Source: Delftia tsuruhatensis (GTDB taxonomy: Bacteria; Pseudomonadota; Gammaproteobacteria; Burkholderiales; Burkholderiaceae_C). From it: a stretch of DNA of 64,000 nt. The notes under the pieces were generated by a model that saw nothing but the letters and a program-made list of their open reading frames with translations, searched no databases and had not been told where the DNA came from. Of the stretch, positions 28,461 to 37,706 are shown piece by piece. The position numbers were made by a program, and so were the translations under genes. The number at the start of each line of letters is the position of its first letter. Position 1 is the first letter of the stretch. The stretch is from positions 4,240,001 through 4,304,000 of the forward strand of contig NZ_LR813084.1 of NCBI RefSeq assembly GCF_903815225.1, read 5' to 3'.

Positions 28461-28741
28461 GAACCTGCTCCTTGCTGCGGCACCGCCTGAGGATGGCATG
28501 GCGGCTGGCCGGCTATTTTCACCTGCGCGCTGCGCATCGGTTGCCATCTTCGCAGCAATCGGCCTTCTTCCTGGATCAAATTGATGCAAACGAATGTGAA
28601 TAGCGCCCCGATCTGACAGGCGGTGGCGCGCATCTGCGTTATCGTGCCCGGGTTCGCCATTGGCCGGCGCGGCCCCGCGCCGCGCAACGGGCTGCACAGC
28701 CCGCCGTGCCTGCGTCTGTCCATTCAACCGAGGAAGAAAAC

Positions 28742-29581
28742 ATGAAGCCAAGCTGGACCTGGTGCCTGCCCCTGATCGTCACCATGGGCCTGGGCGCCTG
28801 CAGCCATCTCGACAACGGCGGCAAGGCCGATGCCGCCAGCAAGGCACAGCCGGCGCCCACCGGACCGGCCGGCGATGCCAGGTCGCTCACCGCCTACCAC
28901 TGGAACCTGCGCCAGGCCTTCACGCCGCAGGGCGGCGAGGACCAGAGCTGGTTCCTGACCGCCGGCTCGCGCAAGCCGCCGCTGCAGCTGGACTTCGCCG
29001 ACCGGCGCCTGGCCGTCAAGAACCTGTGCAACGTCGTGACCACGGGCTACAGCACCGAGGGCAACCGCATCTCCACGCAGCGCGCGGCCAGCACGCTGAT
29101 GGCCTGCGATGACGACCAGCTGATGGCGCTGGAGCAAAAAGTCGCCCGCATCCTGCCCACGGCCAAGCAATGGGCCGTGCAGCTGGGAGAAGGCCAGCAG
29201 CCTCCACGCCTGACGCTGACCTTCATCGACGGCACGCGCTGGCAGTTCGAGGGCTCGCCCACGGCCCAGACCCAGTACGGCAGCGCCGGAGAACGCATCT
29301 TCCTGGAGGTCGCTCCGCAGCGCGCGGCCTGCAGCCATCCGCTGATCAAGGATTTCCAGTGCCTGCGCGTGCGCGAGATCCGCTATGGCGACAACGGCGT
29401 GAAGACCTCCACCGGCGAGTGGGAGAACTTCTACAGCGAGATCGAGGGCTACAAGCACGAGCCGGGCATCCGCAATGTGCTGCGCATCCAGCGCTACAAG
29501 CGCCAGAACGTGCCGGCCGATGCATCGGCCTACGCCTATGTGCTGGACATGGTGGTCGAGAGCGAGCGCGTGGGCCGCTGA
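28742..29581 (+). CDS. META and DUF4377 domain lipoprotein (HslJ-like)
   Basis: A 279-residue lipoprotein with lipobox LGAC near residue 20. An N-terminal META-type domain (about residues 45-185; HWNLRQAF, LCNVVTTGYSTEGNRI) is followed by DUF4377 (about 192-275; FLEVAPQRAACSHPLIKDFQCLRV). META proteins such as HslJ are outer-membrane associated and stress linked; the precise role is unknown. GAGGAAG precedes the ATG and a clear terminator follows the stop. Confidence 0.8.
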   Translation: MKPSWTWCLPLIVTMGLGACSHLDNGGKADAASKAQPAPTGPAGDARSLTAYHWNLRQAFTPQGGEDQSWFLTAGSRKPPLQLDFADRRLAVKNLCNVVTTGYSTEGNRISTQRAASTLMACDDDQLMALEQKVARILPTAKQWAVQLGEGQQPPRLTLTFIDGTRWQFEGSPTAQTQYGSAGERIFLEVAPQRAACSHPLIKDFQCLRVREIRYGDNGVKTSTGEWENFYSEIEGYKHEPGIRNVLRIQRYKRQNVPADASAYAYVLDMVVESERVGR

Positions 29582-29606
29582 GCGCACCGCCACCAGCCCT
29601 TGACCG

Positions 29607-29631
29607 AGGCCTGCCTTGCGCAGGCCTTTTT
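29607..29631 (+). terminator. Rho-independent terminator after the META lipoprotein
   Basis: AGGCCTGC (29607-29614) pairs perfectly with GCAGGCCT (29620-29627), loop CTTGC, followed by a T run to 29631. It lies 26 bases after the stop codon. Confidence 0.85.
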
Positions 29632-29648
29632 CCTGTCCCGCCCATGCC

Positions 29649-31100
29649 TCACAGCACCGGACTGAACATGGCCAGCAGGTTGTTCCAGATGCGACGGCGC
29701 CATGGCCAGGCATGGACCTGCGCGGCCAGCACCTGGTCGGAATGACCGATGTACTCGTCCTGCCGCTGGCGGATGGCCCGGGCCACGGATTCGTCCTGCA
29801 GCAGCACGTTGTTCTCGAAGTTCAGGTCGAAGCTGCGCAGGTCCAGGTTGGTGGAACCGACCAGGGCCACCTGTCCGTCCAGGCACAGGGTCTTGGCATG
29901 CAGCAGGCCGGGGCGGAATTCGTACAGGATGACGCCGGCCCGCAGCAGGTATCGGTAGGTGCTGCGGCTGGCGCCTCCCACGATCCAGGAGTCGTTGCGC
30001 GCCGGCACGATGAGCGTCACCCGCACGCCGCGCCAGGCGGCGGCGCACAACGCCTCCAGCACCGTGGCATCGGGAAGGAAGTAGGGGGTGGAGATCACGA
30101 CCTCACGCCGTGCGCAGGCCAGCAGCGTGGACACCAGCTGCGATGTGCAGCGCGGCCGCTCGGCAGGCCCTTCGGCGATCACCACGGCAGCGAAGCCATG
30201 GGACGTCCGGGGCGCGCGAACCTCGTGCGCAGGGGCAACACACGGCCCGCGCGACTGGCCGCTGGCCTGCACCCAGTCGCTGGCGAACACCTGCTGCATC
30301 TGCGCCACGGCCGGCCCCTGCAGACGCAGCATGATGTCCACCCAGGGCGCATAGCGGGCTTTCACGGCAAAGGCCTCGTCCGCGCAATTCTGGCTGCCGC
30401 AATAGGTGATGCGGCCATCGATCAACGTGATCTTGCGGTGGTTGCGCAGGTCCAGGCGGCTGGTGAGCATCACGCGCAGCGGGTGGCTGGCGGGCAGAGC
30501 CACCGCCAGTTGCACGCCGGCCTGGGCCATCTCCTGCCACAGCGCAGACCCCACCAGCGCCCGCGACCCCATTCCGTCCACCATCGCCCGACAGACCACG
30601 CCACGGCGCGCCGCCCGCATCAGTGCCTGTGCGACGTCCGTTCCCGTGCGGTCGGCCAGCCAGATGTAGTAGAGGACATTGATCTCGTGGCGCGCGGCAT
30701 CCATGTCCGCGAGCATGGATGCCCGGGCCTGGGCACCGTCGGCCATCAGCTGCGCGCAGTGGCCCGGCTGCACGGGAAAGCGGTTGATGGAGGCCGCGTA
30801 ACCGAACGCGGCCTGCCATTGCGCCGCGATCTGCGGCCCTGCCTCGGGTACCGGTGCGTCGGTGTGGCCCGGATCCGGTGCATCGGCAAAGTCCTGTACA
30901 CGCCGGTACCGCGCGCGGCCGCGGCGGCGCAACGCGACCTCGCCGAACAGGTAGTACAGCACGCAGCTCACATAGGGCAGGAGCACGATGACCGTCAGCC
31001 AGCCCATGCGGACATCGGGACGCACATCGTCGCGCAGCAGGATGCGCAGGCCGAACCCCAGGATGAGCAGACAGTGCAGAGCCAGAAGCAGCCAGGTCAT
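29649..31100 (-). CDS. cls: Cardiolipin synthase (phospholipase D superfamily)
   Basis: A 483-residue inner-membrane enzyme that joins phosphatidyl groups to make cardiolipin. Two N-terminal transmembrane helices (about residues 2-20 and 32-53) precede two HKD catalytic modules: NHRKITLIDG and LHAKTLCLDG. Domain order and length match ClsA. Monocistronic, with the META lipoprotein convergent to it. Confidence 0.93.
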   Translation of the reverse strand: MTWLLLALHCLLILGFGLRILLRDDVRPDVRMGWLTVIVLLPYVSCVLYYLFGEVALRRRGRARYRRVQDFADAPDPGHTDAPVPEAGPQIAAQWQAAFGYAASINRFPVQPGHCAQLMADGAQARASMLADMDAARHEINVLYYIWLADRTGTDVAQALMRAARRGVVCRAMVDGMGSRALVGSALWQEMAQAGVQLAVALPASHPLRVMLTSRLDLRNHRKITLIDGRITYCGSQNCADEAFAVKARYAPWVDIMLRLQGPAVAQMQQVFASDWVQASGQSRGPCVAPAHEVRAPRTSHGFAAVVIAEGPAERPRCTSQLVSTLLACARREVVISTPYFLPDATVLEALCAAAWRGVRVTLIVPARNDSWIVGGASRSTYRYLLRAGVILYEFRPGLLHAKTLCLDGQVALVGSTNLDLRSFDLNFENNVLLQDESVARAIRQRQDEYIGHSDQVLAAQVHAWPWRRRIWNNLLAMFSPVL

Positions 31101-31456
31101 GCGTCAAGCATACAAGCGGCCCGATGCCGCCCTGCCCGATGTTTCACGCTCCGCATGCGTGTCCGGCGCCGTGCAAGGTTTGCCACACCCTCGCCGCCAC
31201 GGGCCATGGAATCCAGGGTCAATAGCAGCCATCACTCCCTCGCCGAGAGTGTCCACCCACACTCACCCTCTCTCATCGGCCCTTTGCGCAAGATGACCCT
31301 GCCGTGACGGTTATGCCCACCGGCTGTGGGCCTGCCTGTGGACAAGCTTCGGGACAACCCGGCATTGCCGCGCCGGCCATGGCTTTGCCACGGGCGCTGA
31401 AAAAACAGGCACATTGCGGCACTGCCGCAATGTTTCACGCGCGAGGCAGACAGATA
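31101..31456. other. 356-base gap between cls and the MoaF-like gene
   Basis: No supportable gene. It holds the upstream region of cls, a TGTGGACAAG motif at 31337-31346 (close to a DnaA box in reverse) and the terminator of the MoaF-like gene at 31401-31433. Confidence 0.6.
31401..31433 (-). terminator. Rho-independent terminator of the MoaF-like gene
   Basis: Read on the minus strand, ACATTGCGGC and GCCGCAATGT form a perfect 10-bp stem with a 3-base loop (31411-31433), followed five bases later by TTTTTT. It lies about 24 bases past the stop of the gene at 31457. Confidence 0.8.
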
Positions 31457-31804
31457 TCAGCGAAACCGGAAACGTCCCTCGACGAACATGGAGGAACGAT
31501 GCCCGCCTTCGCTGTCCGGATCCGCGAAGGACCAGAAGGCCTGCACCGTTCCCTGCGCCGTGTCGATGACCTGGCTGACGGTGAACCCCGTCTTCTCTAT
31601 CCAGTTGAGGAAATGCAGGCTGTCGCTGACCTGCAGGTAGCTCAGCCGCTCACAGCCGTCGGACACATGGCCCTGGGAGTCCACCACATGCCAGACCATC
31701 TGGCCCTGGGGGGTATAGCGCACATCGGCCTTGCTGTCGGGGAAGTCGATGACGGCTTCGCGTCCGATCAGGGTGCCGGCATATTGCAGGGACAACATGG
31801 ACAT
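31457..31804 (-). CDS. Small protein, possibly MoaF-like beta-barrel
   Basis: A 115-residue protein without signal peptide, rich in beta-forming segments: AGTLIGREAVIDFPD, VWHVVDSQGHVSDGCERLSYLQV, LNWIEKTGFTVSQVID and GTVQAFWSFADP. This pattern suggests a calycin-like MoaF-related fold, from memory only. Function unknown. AAGGAG eight bases before ATG 31804 fixes the start. It is divergent from an MFS exporter gene. Confidence 0.6.
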   Translation of the reverse strand: MSMLSLQYAGTLIGREAVIDFPDSKADVRYTPQGQMVWHVVDSQGHVSDGCERLSYLQVSDSLHFLNWIEKTGFTVSQVIDTAQGTVQAFWSFADPDSEGGHRSSMFVEGRFRFR

Positions 31805-31941
31805 GGTGTGTGCTCCTTGGATGCGGGAACTGGATTCCTCGACTGCGCCGGGCCCTGGCGCGGCCCGTGATCGCATATTCGCGCCACGCCCTGCCCGTGC
31901 TTGTGGGAACGCGCCGCATGCCTTCGTCGGCAGCGTGGCGC

Positions 31942-33291
31942 ATGCGGCACGGCCTGCACGGCGGCGGCATTTCGCAGATACTGCGCGGGCCCGTCCACGG
32001 ATATCCGATCTTGCCCTCTTCCCCGCTCCCCCCCTCATCGGCCGACGCTGCGGCGTCCGGCCTGCGCCACAGCGCCTTCGTCCCCTTCGTCATGGCGCGC
32101 ATGCTGTCCATGTTCGCCCAGCAGATGCAGGCCGTGGTCGTCGCATGGCAGGTCTATGACCTCACGCGCGATCCCATGTCCCTGGCCTATGTGGGCCTGG
32201 CCCAGTTCCTGCCCATGCTGGCGCTGCTGATCCCGGCCGGCGACCTCAGCGACCGCATGAGCCGCAAGTGCCTGCTGGCGGGCAGCTGGGCAGTGGCCGC
32301 GCTGTGCTCGCTGCTGCTGCTGTGGCTGTCCTGGTACGAGGGCGCGGCCGCCCATGACGTGCACTGGATCTATGGCGTGCTGGTGCTGTTCGGCTGCAGC
32401 CGCGCCTTCACGGGGCCGGCACTGCAAAGCCTGCTGCCGCAGATCGTGCCGCGCGAGCAGTTGGCCCAGGCGCTGGCCACCAACAGCATGCTGATGCGCA
32501 CGGCCGCCATCGCGGCGCCCGTGCTGGGCGGCCTGCTGTATGCCTGGGGCGGCGCCGTGCTGACCTATGCGGTCTGCGGCGTCTCCCTCGTGCTGGCCGT
32601 GCTGCTGCTGGGCGCCGTTCCCGTGCGCTTTGCCGAAGCCATGGCACCGGCCGGCGGCTCCCTGTGGCTGCGCTTCGGTGAAGGCATCCACTTCATCCGC
32701 ACGCGCCCCATCATCCTGGGCACGATCTCGCTGGACCTGTTCGCCGTGCTGCTGGGCGGCGTGGTGGCCCTGCTGCCGGTCTACGCGCACGAGGTGCTCA
32801 AGGTCGGTCCCGAGGGGTTGGGTCTGCTGCGCTCGTCCATGACCGTGGGCGAGGTGGCCATGGGGCTGTGGCTGTCGGCCCGCCCCATCCAGCGCCATGT
32901 GGGCCGCGTGATGTTCGGTGCCGTGGCCATCTTCGGCGTGGCCAACCTGGTGTTCGCGCTGTCGCACTGGTTCTGGCTGTCGATGGCGGCCCTGATGCTG
33001 GCCGGTGCGGCCGACATGGTCAGCGTCTACATCCGCTCCGCCCTGGTGCAGTTCTCCACGCCCGACTCCATGCGCGGGCGCGTGAACGCGGTGAACATGC
33101 TGTTCATCGGTTCGTCCAACGAGCTGGGCGAGTTCCGCGCCGGCACCAGCGCCGCCTGGCTGGGCGCCGTGCCTGCGGCCGTGCTGGGCAGCCTGTGCAC
33201 GCTGGGCGTGGTCGGCGGCTGGATGGCGCTGTTCAAGCCGCTGCGCGACGTCGACCGGCTGGAGGACGCGGCCCGCGTCGGCCAGGGCTGA
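31942..33291 (+). CDS. MFS transporter, EntS/MFS_3-like exporter
   Basis: A membrane protein with about 12 hydrophobic segments. The MFS signature between helices 2 and 3 is DLSDRMSRK, and the overall sequence (FVMARMLSMFAQQMQAVVVAWQVYDLTRDP, MRGRVNAVNMLFIGSSNELGEF) resembles the enterobactin exporter EntS and related MFS_3 proteins. The substrate is unknown, but siderophore or drug export is usual. The start is uncertain: the first helix begins near base 32080, no ribosome-binding site is convincing, and ATG 31918, ATG 31942 or a TTG at 32011 are possible. Confidence 0.83.
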   Translation: MRHGLHGGGISQILRGPVHGYPILPSSPLPPSSADAAASGLRHSAFVPFVMARMLSMFAQQMQAVVVAWQVYDLTRDPMSLAYVGLAQFLPMLALLIPAGDLSDRMSRKCLLAGSWAVAALCSLLLLWLSWYEGAAAHDVHWIYGVLVLFGCSRAFTGPALQSLLPQIVPREQLAQALATNSMLMRTAAIAAPVLGGLLYAWGGAVLTYAVCGVSLVLAVLLLGAVPVRFAEAMAPAGGSLWLRFGEGIHFIRTRPIILGTISLDLFAVLLGGVVALLPVYAHEVLKVGPEGLGLLRSSMTVGEVAMGLWLSARPIQRHVGRVMFGAVAIFGVANLVFALSHWFWLSMAALMLAGAADMVSVYIRSALVQFSTPDSMRGRVNAVNMLFIGSSNELGEFRAGTSAAWLGAVPAAVLGSLCTLGVVGGWMALFKPLRDVDRLEDAARVGQG

Positions 33292-33309
33292 GGCAGGCGC
33301 CGCCTGCGC

Positions 33310-34332
33310 CTACAACAGTGCGGCACGCAGCTCGGCCGCGCTTTTGGGATGCAGCAGGCCGGGCGCCACATCGAGGAGGGTCTTGCAGCCCGTCTGACCG
33401 GACTGCTGCATTCTGTGCACGGCACGCGCACAGGCCACGAGCACGCTGGCCGTGAACTCAGGATTGCTGTCCAGCCGCAGCCGGTATTCGATGGCATGGT
33501 GGTGCCGATCCGACGTACTGCCACTGCGGATCACGAAGCCGCCATGCGGCATGGCTCCGTGCTCGCGCTCCAGCTGCGCCGCGCTGATGAAATGCACCGT
33601 GGTGTCGTATGCATCGAAGTAGTGCGGCATGCCGACGATGGCCTGGCGCACCTGCTCACGCATGCCGTCACCATCGGCGCCGGGCTCCAGCACGACGAAG
33701 CACTCGCGCCGGTGCGCCTCACGCGCGGACAATGTGGGCCGCTCGCCGCCGCGCACACGCTCCACGGCTTCCTCCACGGGGATGGTGTATTGCACACCGC
33801 CCGCCACGCCGGGAATGCGGCGGATGGCATCCGAATGCCCCTGGCTCAGTCCCTTGCCCCAGAAGGTGTAGGTCGCGCCATCGGGCAGCAGCGCCTCGCC
33901 CATGACGCGCTGGAGGGAGAACATGCCCGGGTCCCAGCCCGCGCAAATCAGCGCCGTGGTCCCGGCGGCCCGGGCCGCCGCGTCCACCCGCTCGAAATGC
34001 TCCGGAATACGCGCATGGGTATCGAAGCTGTCCACCAGGGAGAAATGCGCGGCCAGCTCGGACGACTGGTGCGGCAGATCGTCCTTGGAGCCGCCGCACA
34101 GCACGAGCACGTCGATACCGCTGCGCCGTGCCGGCAGATCGGCCATGCCGAGCACGGAGGTTTCGGTGCACAGGGGCCTGATCCGGGCGGGATCGCGGCG
34201 CGTGTAGATGCCCTCCAGCACCATGTCGGCATTCCTGGCGATGGCCGCTTCCACGCCACGGCCGAGGTTGCCGTGGCCGACGATGGCGATGCGGATGCGG
34301 GCGGGAGAGTCCGGTGTGCTGCGATGGTCCAT
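33310..34332 (-). CDS. ddh: meso-Diaminopimelate D-dehydrogenase
   Basis: NADP-dependent enzyme that reductively aminates L-2-amino-6-oxopimelate to meso-diaminopimelate in one step, bypassing the succinylase or acetylase steps of lysine synthesis. The N-terminal dinucleotide motif is IAIVGHGNLGRGVEAAI, and the substrate-domain signature GLSQGHSDAIRRIPGV matches Corynebacterium Ddh closely. At 340 residues it is about the usual size. The route is uncommon in proteobacteria. It is convergent with the MFS gene and divergent from a pseudouridine synthase gene. Confidence 0.92.
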   Translation of the reverse strand: MDHRSTPDSPARIRIAIVGHGNLGRGVEAAIARNADMVLEGIYTRRDPARIRPLCTETSVLGMADLPARRSGIDVLVLCGGSKDDLPHQSSELAAHFSLVDSFDTHARIPEHFERVDAAARAAGTTALICAGWDPGMFSLQRVMGEALLPDGATYTFWGKGLSQGHSDAIRRIPGVAGGVQYTIPVEEAVERVRGGERPTLSAREAHRRECFVVLEPGADGDGMREQVRQAIVGMPHYFDAYDTTVHFISAAQLEREHGAMPHGGFVIRSGSTSDRHHHAIEYRLRLDSNPEFTASVLVACARAVHRMQQSGQTGCKTLLDVAPGLLHPKSAAELRAALL

Positions 34333-34463
34333 GCGGTAGCGCCTTTGTAGTGTGATCCAGGCGCGATATTGCCCCGCTGCGCAGCCGCCAGTCATGCCAC
34401 CGGGCGCAGCACTGCGTTGATCTCGATACAGGTAGTGGCCGGCCCCCCTACACTCACGCCCTC

Positions 34464-35339
34464 ATGTCTCTGCCATCCCCTGTCCTCCCCCCCGGCCCTT
34501 GCGCCGCAGAAGCTCCCTTGCGCATCCTGTGGCGCGACGAGCACCTGGTCGCCGTCTACAAGCCCGCCGGCTGGCTGGTGCACCGCACCGGGCTGGATGC
34601 GCATGAGACGCGCTTCGTGCTGCAGACGCTGCGCGACCAGCTGGGCTGCCATGTCCATCCCGCCCATCGGCTGGACAAGGGCACCTGCGGCGTGCTGGTC
34701 ATGGCCCTGCACGCCCAGGCAGCACAGCGCCTGGGCGAGGCCTTTGCGGGCCATGCGATGCGCAAGCAGTACCTGGCCCTGGTGCGCGGCTGGTTGCCGG
34801 ACGCGGTGCAGGTCGATCACGCGCTCAGGCCCGACGATGCCCCCGAGGGCGCGCCGGCCCAGCCGGCACGGACCTCGCTGCGCTGCCTGGCCCGGCTCGA
34901 ATGGCCCGAGTCCTTCGATCCCCGGCACGCGGCCACGCGGGTTTCCCTGGTCGAGGCGCGGCCCTCCACGGGCAGGCGCCACCAGATACGCCGCCACCTC
35001 AAGCACGTGGCCCACCCCATCATCGGCGACGCCACGCATGGCAAGGGCCCCTTGAACCGCTGGTGGGCCGAACGGCTGGGCCTGCAGCGGCTGTGGCTGC
35101 ATGCCCATGCCCTGGAGCTGGCCCACCCGATGACGGGCGAGCCGCTGCACTTCAGGGCCGACTGGCGCGACCTGGCGCAGGAACCCGATGTGCAGCACTG
35201 GCAGGCGCTGTGCGCCCTGCCCGGCTGGCAGGCATGCGCGGACCTGCCGCCGTCCGTCGCGCCTTACCTGGCTGCCGTTGCGGCGGGCTCGCCCGCCTCG
35301 CCCATTTCCGGCTGCTCCAGCCCCGGCGCGGCCACGTAG
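34464..35339 (+). CDS. truC: RluA-family pseudouridine synthase, TruC type
   Basis: Makes pseudouridine in tRNA (U65 if a true TruC). The catalytic Asp lies in HRLDKGTCGVL, and the sequence continues with the family segments KQYLALVRGW and STGRRHQIRRHLKHVAHPIIGD. Length of 291 residues is a little above E. coli TruC (260), owing to a low-complexity C-terminus. Its last 76 bases overlap, antisense, the end of the DHH gene. No clear ribosome-binding site; a CTACACT element lies just upstream of the ATG. Confidence 0.88.
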   Translation: MSLPSPVLPPGPCAAEAPLRILWRDEHLVAVYKPAGWLVHRTGLDAHETRFVLQTLRDQLGCHVHPAHRLDKGTCGVLVMALHAQAAQRLGEAFAGHAMRKQYLALVRGWLPDAVQVDHALRPDDAPEGAPAQPARTSLRCLARLEWPESFDPRHAATRVSLVEARPSTGRRHQIRRHLKHVAHPIIGDATHGKGPLNRWWAERLGLQRLWLHAHALELAHPMTGEPLHFRADWRDLAQEPDVQHWQALCALPGWQACADLPPSVAPYLAAVAAGSPASPISGCSSPGAAT

Positions 35340-36271
35340 GCGTAGTCGGCCGAGCCATCGGCCTTGAGCACGCCCGACAGGAGCTCGACCAGGCGCTCAT
35401 TGCCCATCTTGAAGCCGCAGGCCTGGGCATGGCCACCGCCGCCAAAGCTCTCGGCCAGCGGAATGCAGTTGAATTCCGTGCGCGAGCGCAGGCCGACCTT
35501 CACGCCCTTGGTGCTGGCGTGCCACATCAGCGCATAGCTGCCGCTTTGGCGCGCCAGCAGATCGCCGACCTGACTGTGGAACATGCCCGGGCAGTTGACC
35601 ATCAGGCCCTGCATGCCGTTGAAGACCAGGGGCTGGGCGGCCTCGGCGATGTCGGAACACAGCTTCTGGAATTTCTCGTCCATGGCGCCGCCGCGCGCCA
35701 TGAAGGCGGCTTCCTGTTCGGGCGTGAAGGCCGCGATCTCGGCCCAGCGCTCGAAGCTGCGCGGCTCCATGTCCAGCGCCGCGAGGAAGCCCGCGCTCTC
35801 GGCGAATTCCCATTTCCAGATGTCGCGGTCCTCGATGTAGCGGATCAGGCCGGGCACCGGCTTGTCGGCCTGGAAGAACTCCCAGGCCAGGCGTGCCCCC
35901 GACTTGTTCATGTCGAAGTGCACGACGCCGCATCGGCACTGGTAGCCGGTGAGCCTCTCGGCCGCGCTCTTGTGGTGGTCCAGCACCACGAGCTTGGCCA
36001 CGCGCGCCTCGATCTCGGCCATCAGATCCGGTTCGAAGGCGAAGTCCAGAACATAGACCGCGCGGCCCTGCAGTTCGCCCAGATCGTCCGCCGCCTGGAT
36101 CTCGCCATGGTCCAGGCCCCGGAATTCGGCCTGGCCACCATAAAACAGCCAGGCCGCCAGCGCAGCGCCATAGCCGTCCGGGCAGCGGCGGCCATGGTAG
36201 AGGATCAGGGGGCGGGGGTCGTCATGCTCGGGGCGCACGAACAGCTGCAGGGGCAGGATGGTGTTTTTCAT
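35264..36271 (-). CDS. DHH/DHHA1 phosphoesterase-like protein
   Basis: A 335-residue protein of the DHH phosphoesterase superfamily. The metal site is LVVLDHHKSA; upstream ILYHGRRCPDGYGAALA supplies the first Asp motif in CPDG, and the C-terminal DHHA1-type end has SFGGGGHAQACGFKM. Relatives include oligoribonucleases and cyclic-di-AMP phosphodiesterases; the substrate is not known for this group. It ends antisense within the truC gene. ATG 36271 gives the typical N-terminus. Confidence 0.85.
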   Translation of the reverse strand: MKNTILPLQLFVRPEHDDPRPLILYHGRRCPDGYGAALAAWLFYGGQAEFRGLDHGEIQAADDLGELQGRAVYVLDFAFEPDLMAEIEARVAKLVVLDHHKSAAERLTGYQCRCGVVHFDMNKSGARLAWEFFQADKPVPGLIRYIEDRDIWKWEFAESAGFLAALDMEPRSFERWAEIAAFTPEQEAAFMARGGAMDEKFQKLCSDIAEAAQPLVFNGMQGLMVNCPGMFHSQVGDLLARQSGSYALMWHASTKGVKVGLRSRTEFNCIPLAESFGGGGHAQACGFKMGNERLVELLSGVLKADGSADYAYVAAPGLEQPEMGEAGEPAATAAR

Positions 36272-36503
36272 GATGGGGGCGATTGTCGGTCCTGCGGCCA
36301 TTCCCCGCATGTGCCACAGCGCCAAGGCCGTTGGCTTGCTGCGCGGACTATCAAAGAACGTAGCGCAAAGCCTCGGCCGCGCAAGGCCTATCACCGCAGC
36401 GGACGCCATAGGAAAGGCCCAGGACCTATCATGTCCGCCTTGTCATTGAATTGCTGCGGCCGCCTGTGGACCCGCCGGGCGTGCAGGCCGCCGCGGCCCG
36501 CGT

Positions 36504-37700
36504 ATGCGACCCACACCCGATATCACCCCCCATCTCGGTCAGTTGCTGAAGTTCCGCCATGACCTGCATGCCCACCCCGAACTGCGCTACGAGGAGCACC
36601 GCACCGCCGACAAGGTGTCTGCCTATCTGAGCGCGCTGGGGCTGCAGGTCCATCGCGGACTGGGCGGGACCGGCGTGGTGGCATCCATCCATGGCCGGGG
36701 GCGCAGTGCCGCCCAGCCGGGCCGCAGCATCGGCATACGCGCCGACATGGATGCCTTGCCGGTGACGGAACTCAACGTCTTCGGGCACGCCAGCCGCAAC
36801 CCCGGCTGCATGCACGCCTGCGGCCATGACGGCCACACGACCATGCTGCTGGGCGCGGCGACATTGCTGGCGCAGCAACCGGATTTCGATGGAACGGTCC
36901 ACCTGATCTTCCAGCCCGCCGAGGAAGGCGGTGCCGGCGCCAAGGCCATGATGGAAGACGGTCTGTTCGAAAAATTCCCTTGCGAGGCCGTGTTCGCGCT
37001 GCACAACTGGCCCGCGCTGCCCGCCGGCGAGATGGCCGTGCGCGCCGGCCCCATCATGGCTTCGACCCTGCGCTTCGAGATCCGCGTGCACGGCAAGGGC
37101 GGCCATGCGGCCATGCCCCACGCCACGCTGGACCCCATCCCCGTGGCCTGCGCCATCGTCGGCCAGCTCCAGACCCTGGTCTCGCGCAGCACCGACCCGC
37201 TGGACAGCGCCGTGCTCACCGTGGGCAAGATCACCAGTGGCACGGTGGAAAACATCATTCCCGACGAGGCCTGCATCTTCGGCACGGTGCGGGCCCTCAG
37301 GACCGATACCCAGCAGATGTTCATCGACGGCATGCAACGCATCAGCGAGCATGTGGCGGCAGCCCATCTGTGCCGCGCCGAGTTCATCCTCAAGCCCGGC
37401 TACCCCAACACCACCAACCATGAGCGCGAGGCCCGCTTCATGGGCGAAGTGATGCGCGAAGCCGTCGGCGACGGCAAGGCCCACACCGATGTGCCGCCCG
37501 CCATGACGGCCGAGGACTTCGGCTTCATGCTGGAGGCCGTTCCGGGCGCCTACGGCTGGATCGGCAACGGTCCCGCCAGCGGGGAACCCGGCGTGGGCCT
37601 GCACAACCCCGGCTACGACTTCAACGACGACAACCTGGGACGCGGCGCACGCTTCTGGGACCTGCTGGCACGCCGATGGTTCGAGCAGGCCGGGGACTGA
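36504..37700 (+). CDS. M20D-family amidohydrolase (hippurate hydrolase-like)
   Basis: A 398-residue two-zinc amidohydrolase. The metal motif is MHACGHDGH (C106, H108, D109, H111), followed by FQPAEEGGAGA with the catalytic and bridging glutamates. The dimerisation insert (about residues 185-300; VHGKGGHAAMPHATLDP) is present. Family members cleave N-acyl amino acids, hippurate or indole conjugates; the substrate here is open. It is convergent with the GGDEF-EAL gene, with a 6-base gap. Confidence 0.9.
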   Translation: MRPTPDITPHLGQLLKFRHDLHAHPELRYEEHRTADKVSAYLSALGLQVHRGLGGTGVVASIHGRGRSAAQPGRSIGIRADMDALPVTELNVFGHASRNPGCMHACGHDGHTTMLLGAATLLAQQPDFDGTVHLIFQPAEEGGAGAKAMMEDGLFEKFPCEAVFALHNWPALPAGEMAVRAGPIMASTLRFEIRVHGKGGHAAMPHATLDPIPVACAIVGQLQTLVSRSTDPLDSAVLTVGKITSGTVENIIPDEACIFGTVRALRTDTQQMFIDGMQRISEHVAAAHLCRAEFILKPGYPNTTNHEREARFMGEVMREAVGDGKAHTDVPPAMTAEDFGFMLEAVPGAYGWIGNGPASGEPGVGLHNPGYDFNDDNLGRGARFWDLLARRWFEQAGD

Positions 37701-37706
37701 GCGGGC

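Noticed and set aside
31337-31411. Fourth copy of the 44-kb composite repeat
   Set aside because: TGTGGACAAG and AAAAAACAGGCA both occur, but the middle CAAGTCATTG is absent and the spacing differs (about 62 instead of 73-74). The A-run is better explained as the U-tract of a terminator on the other strand.
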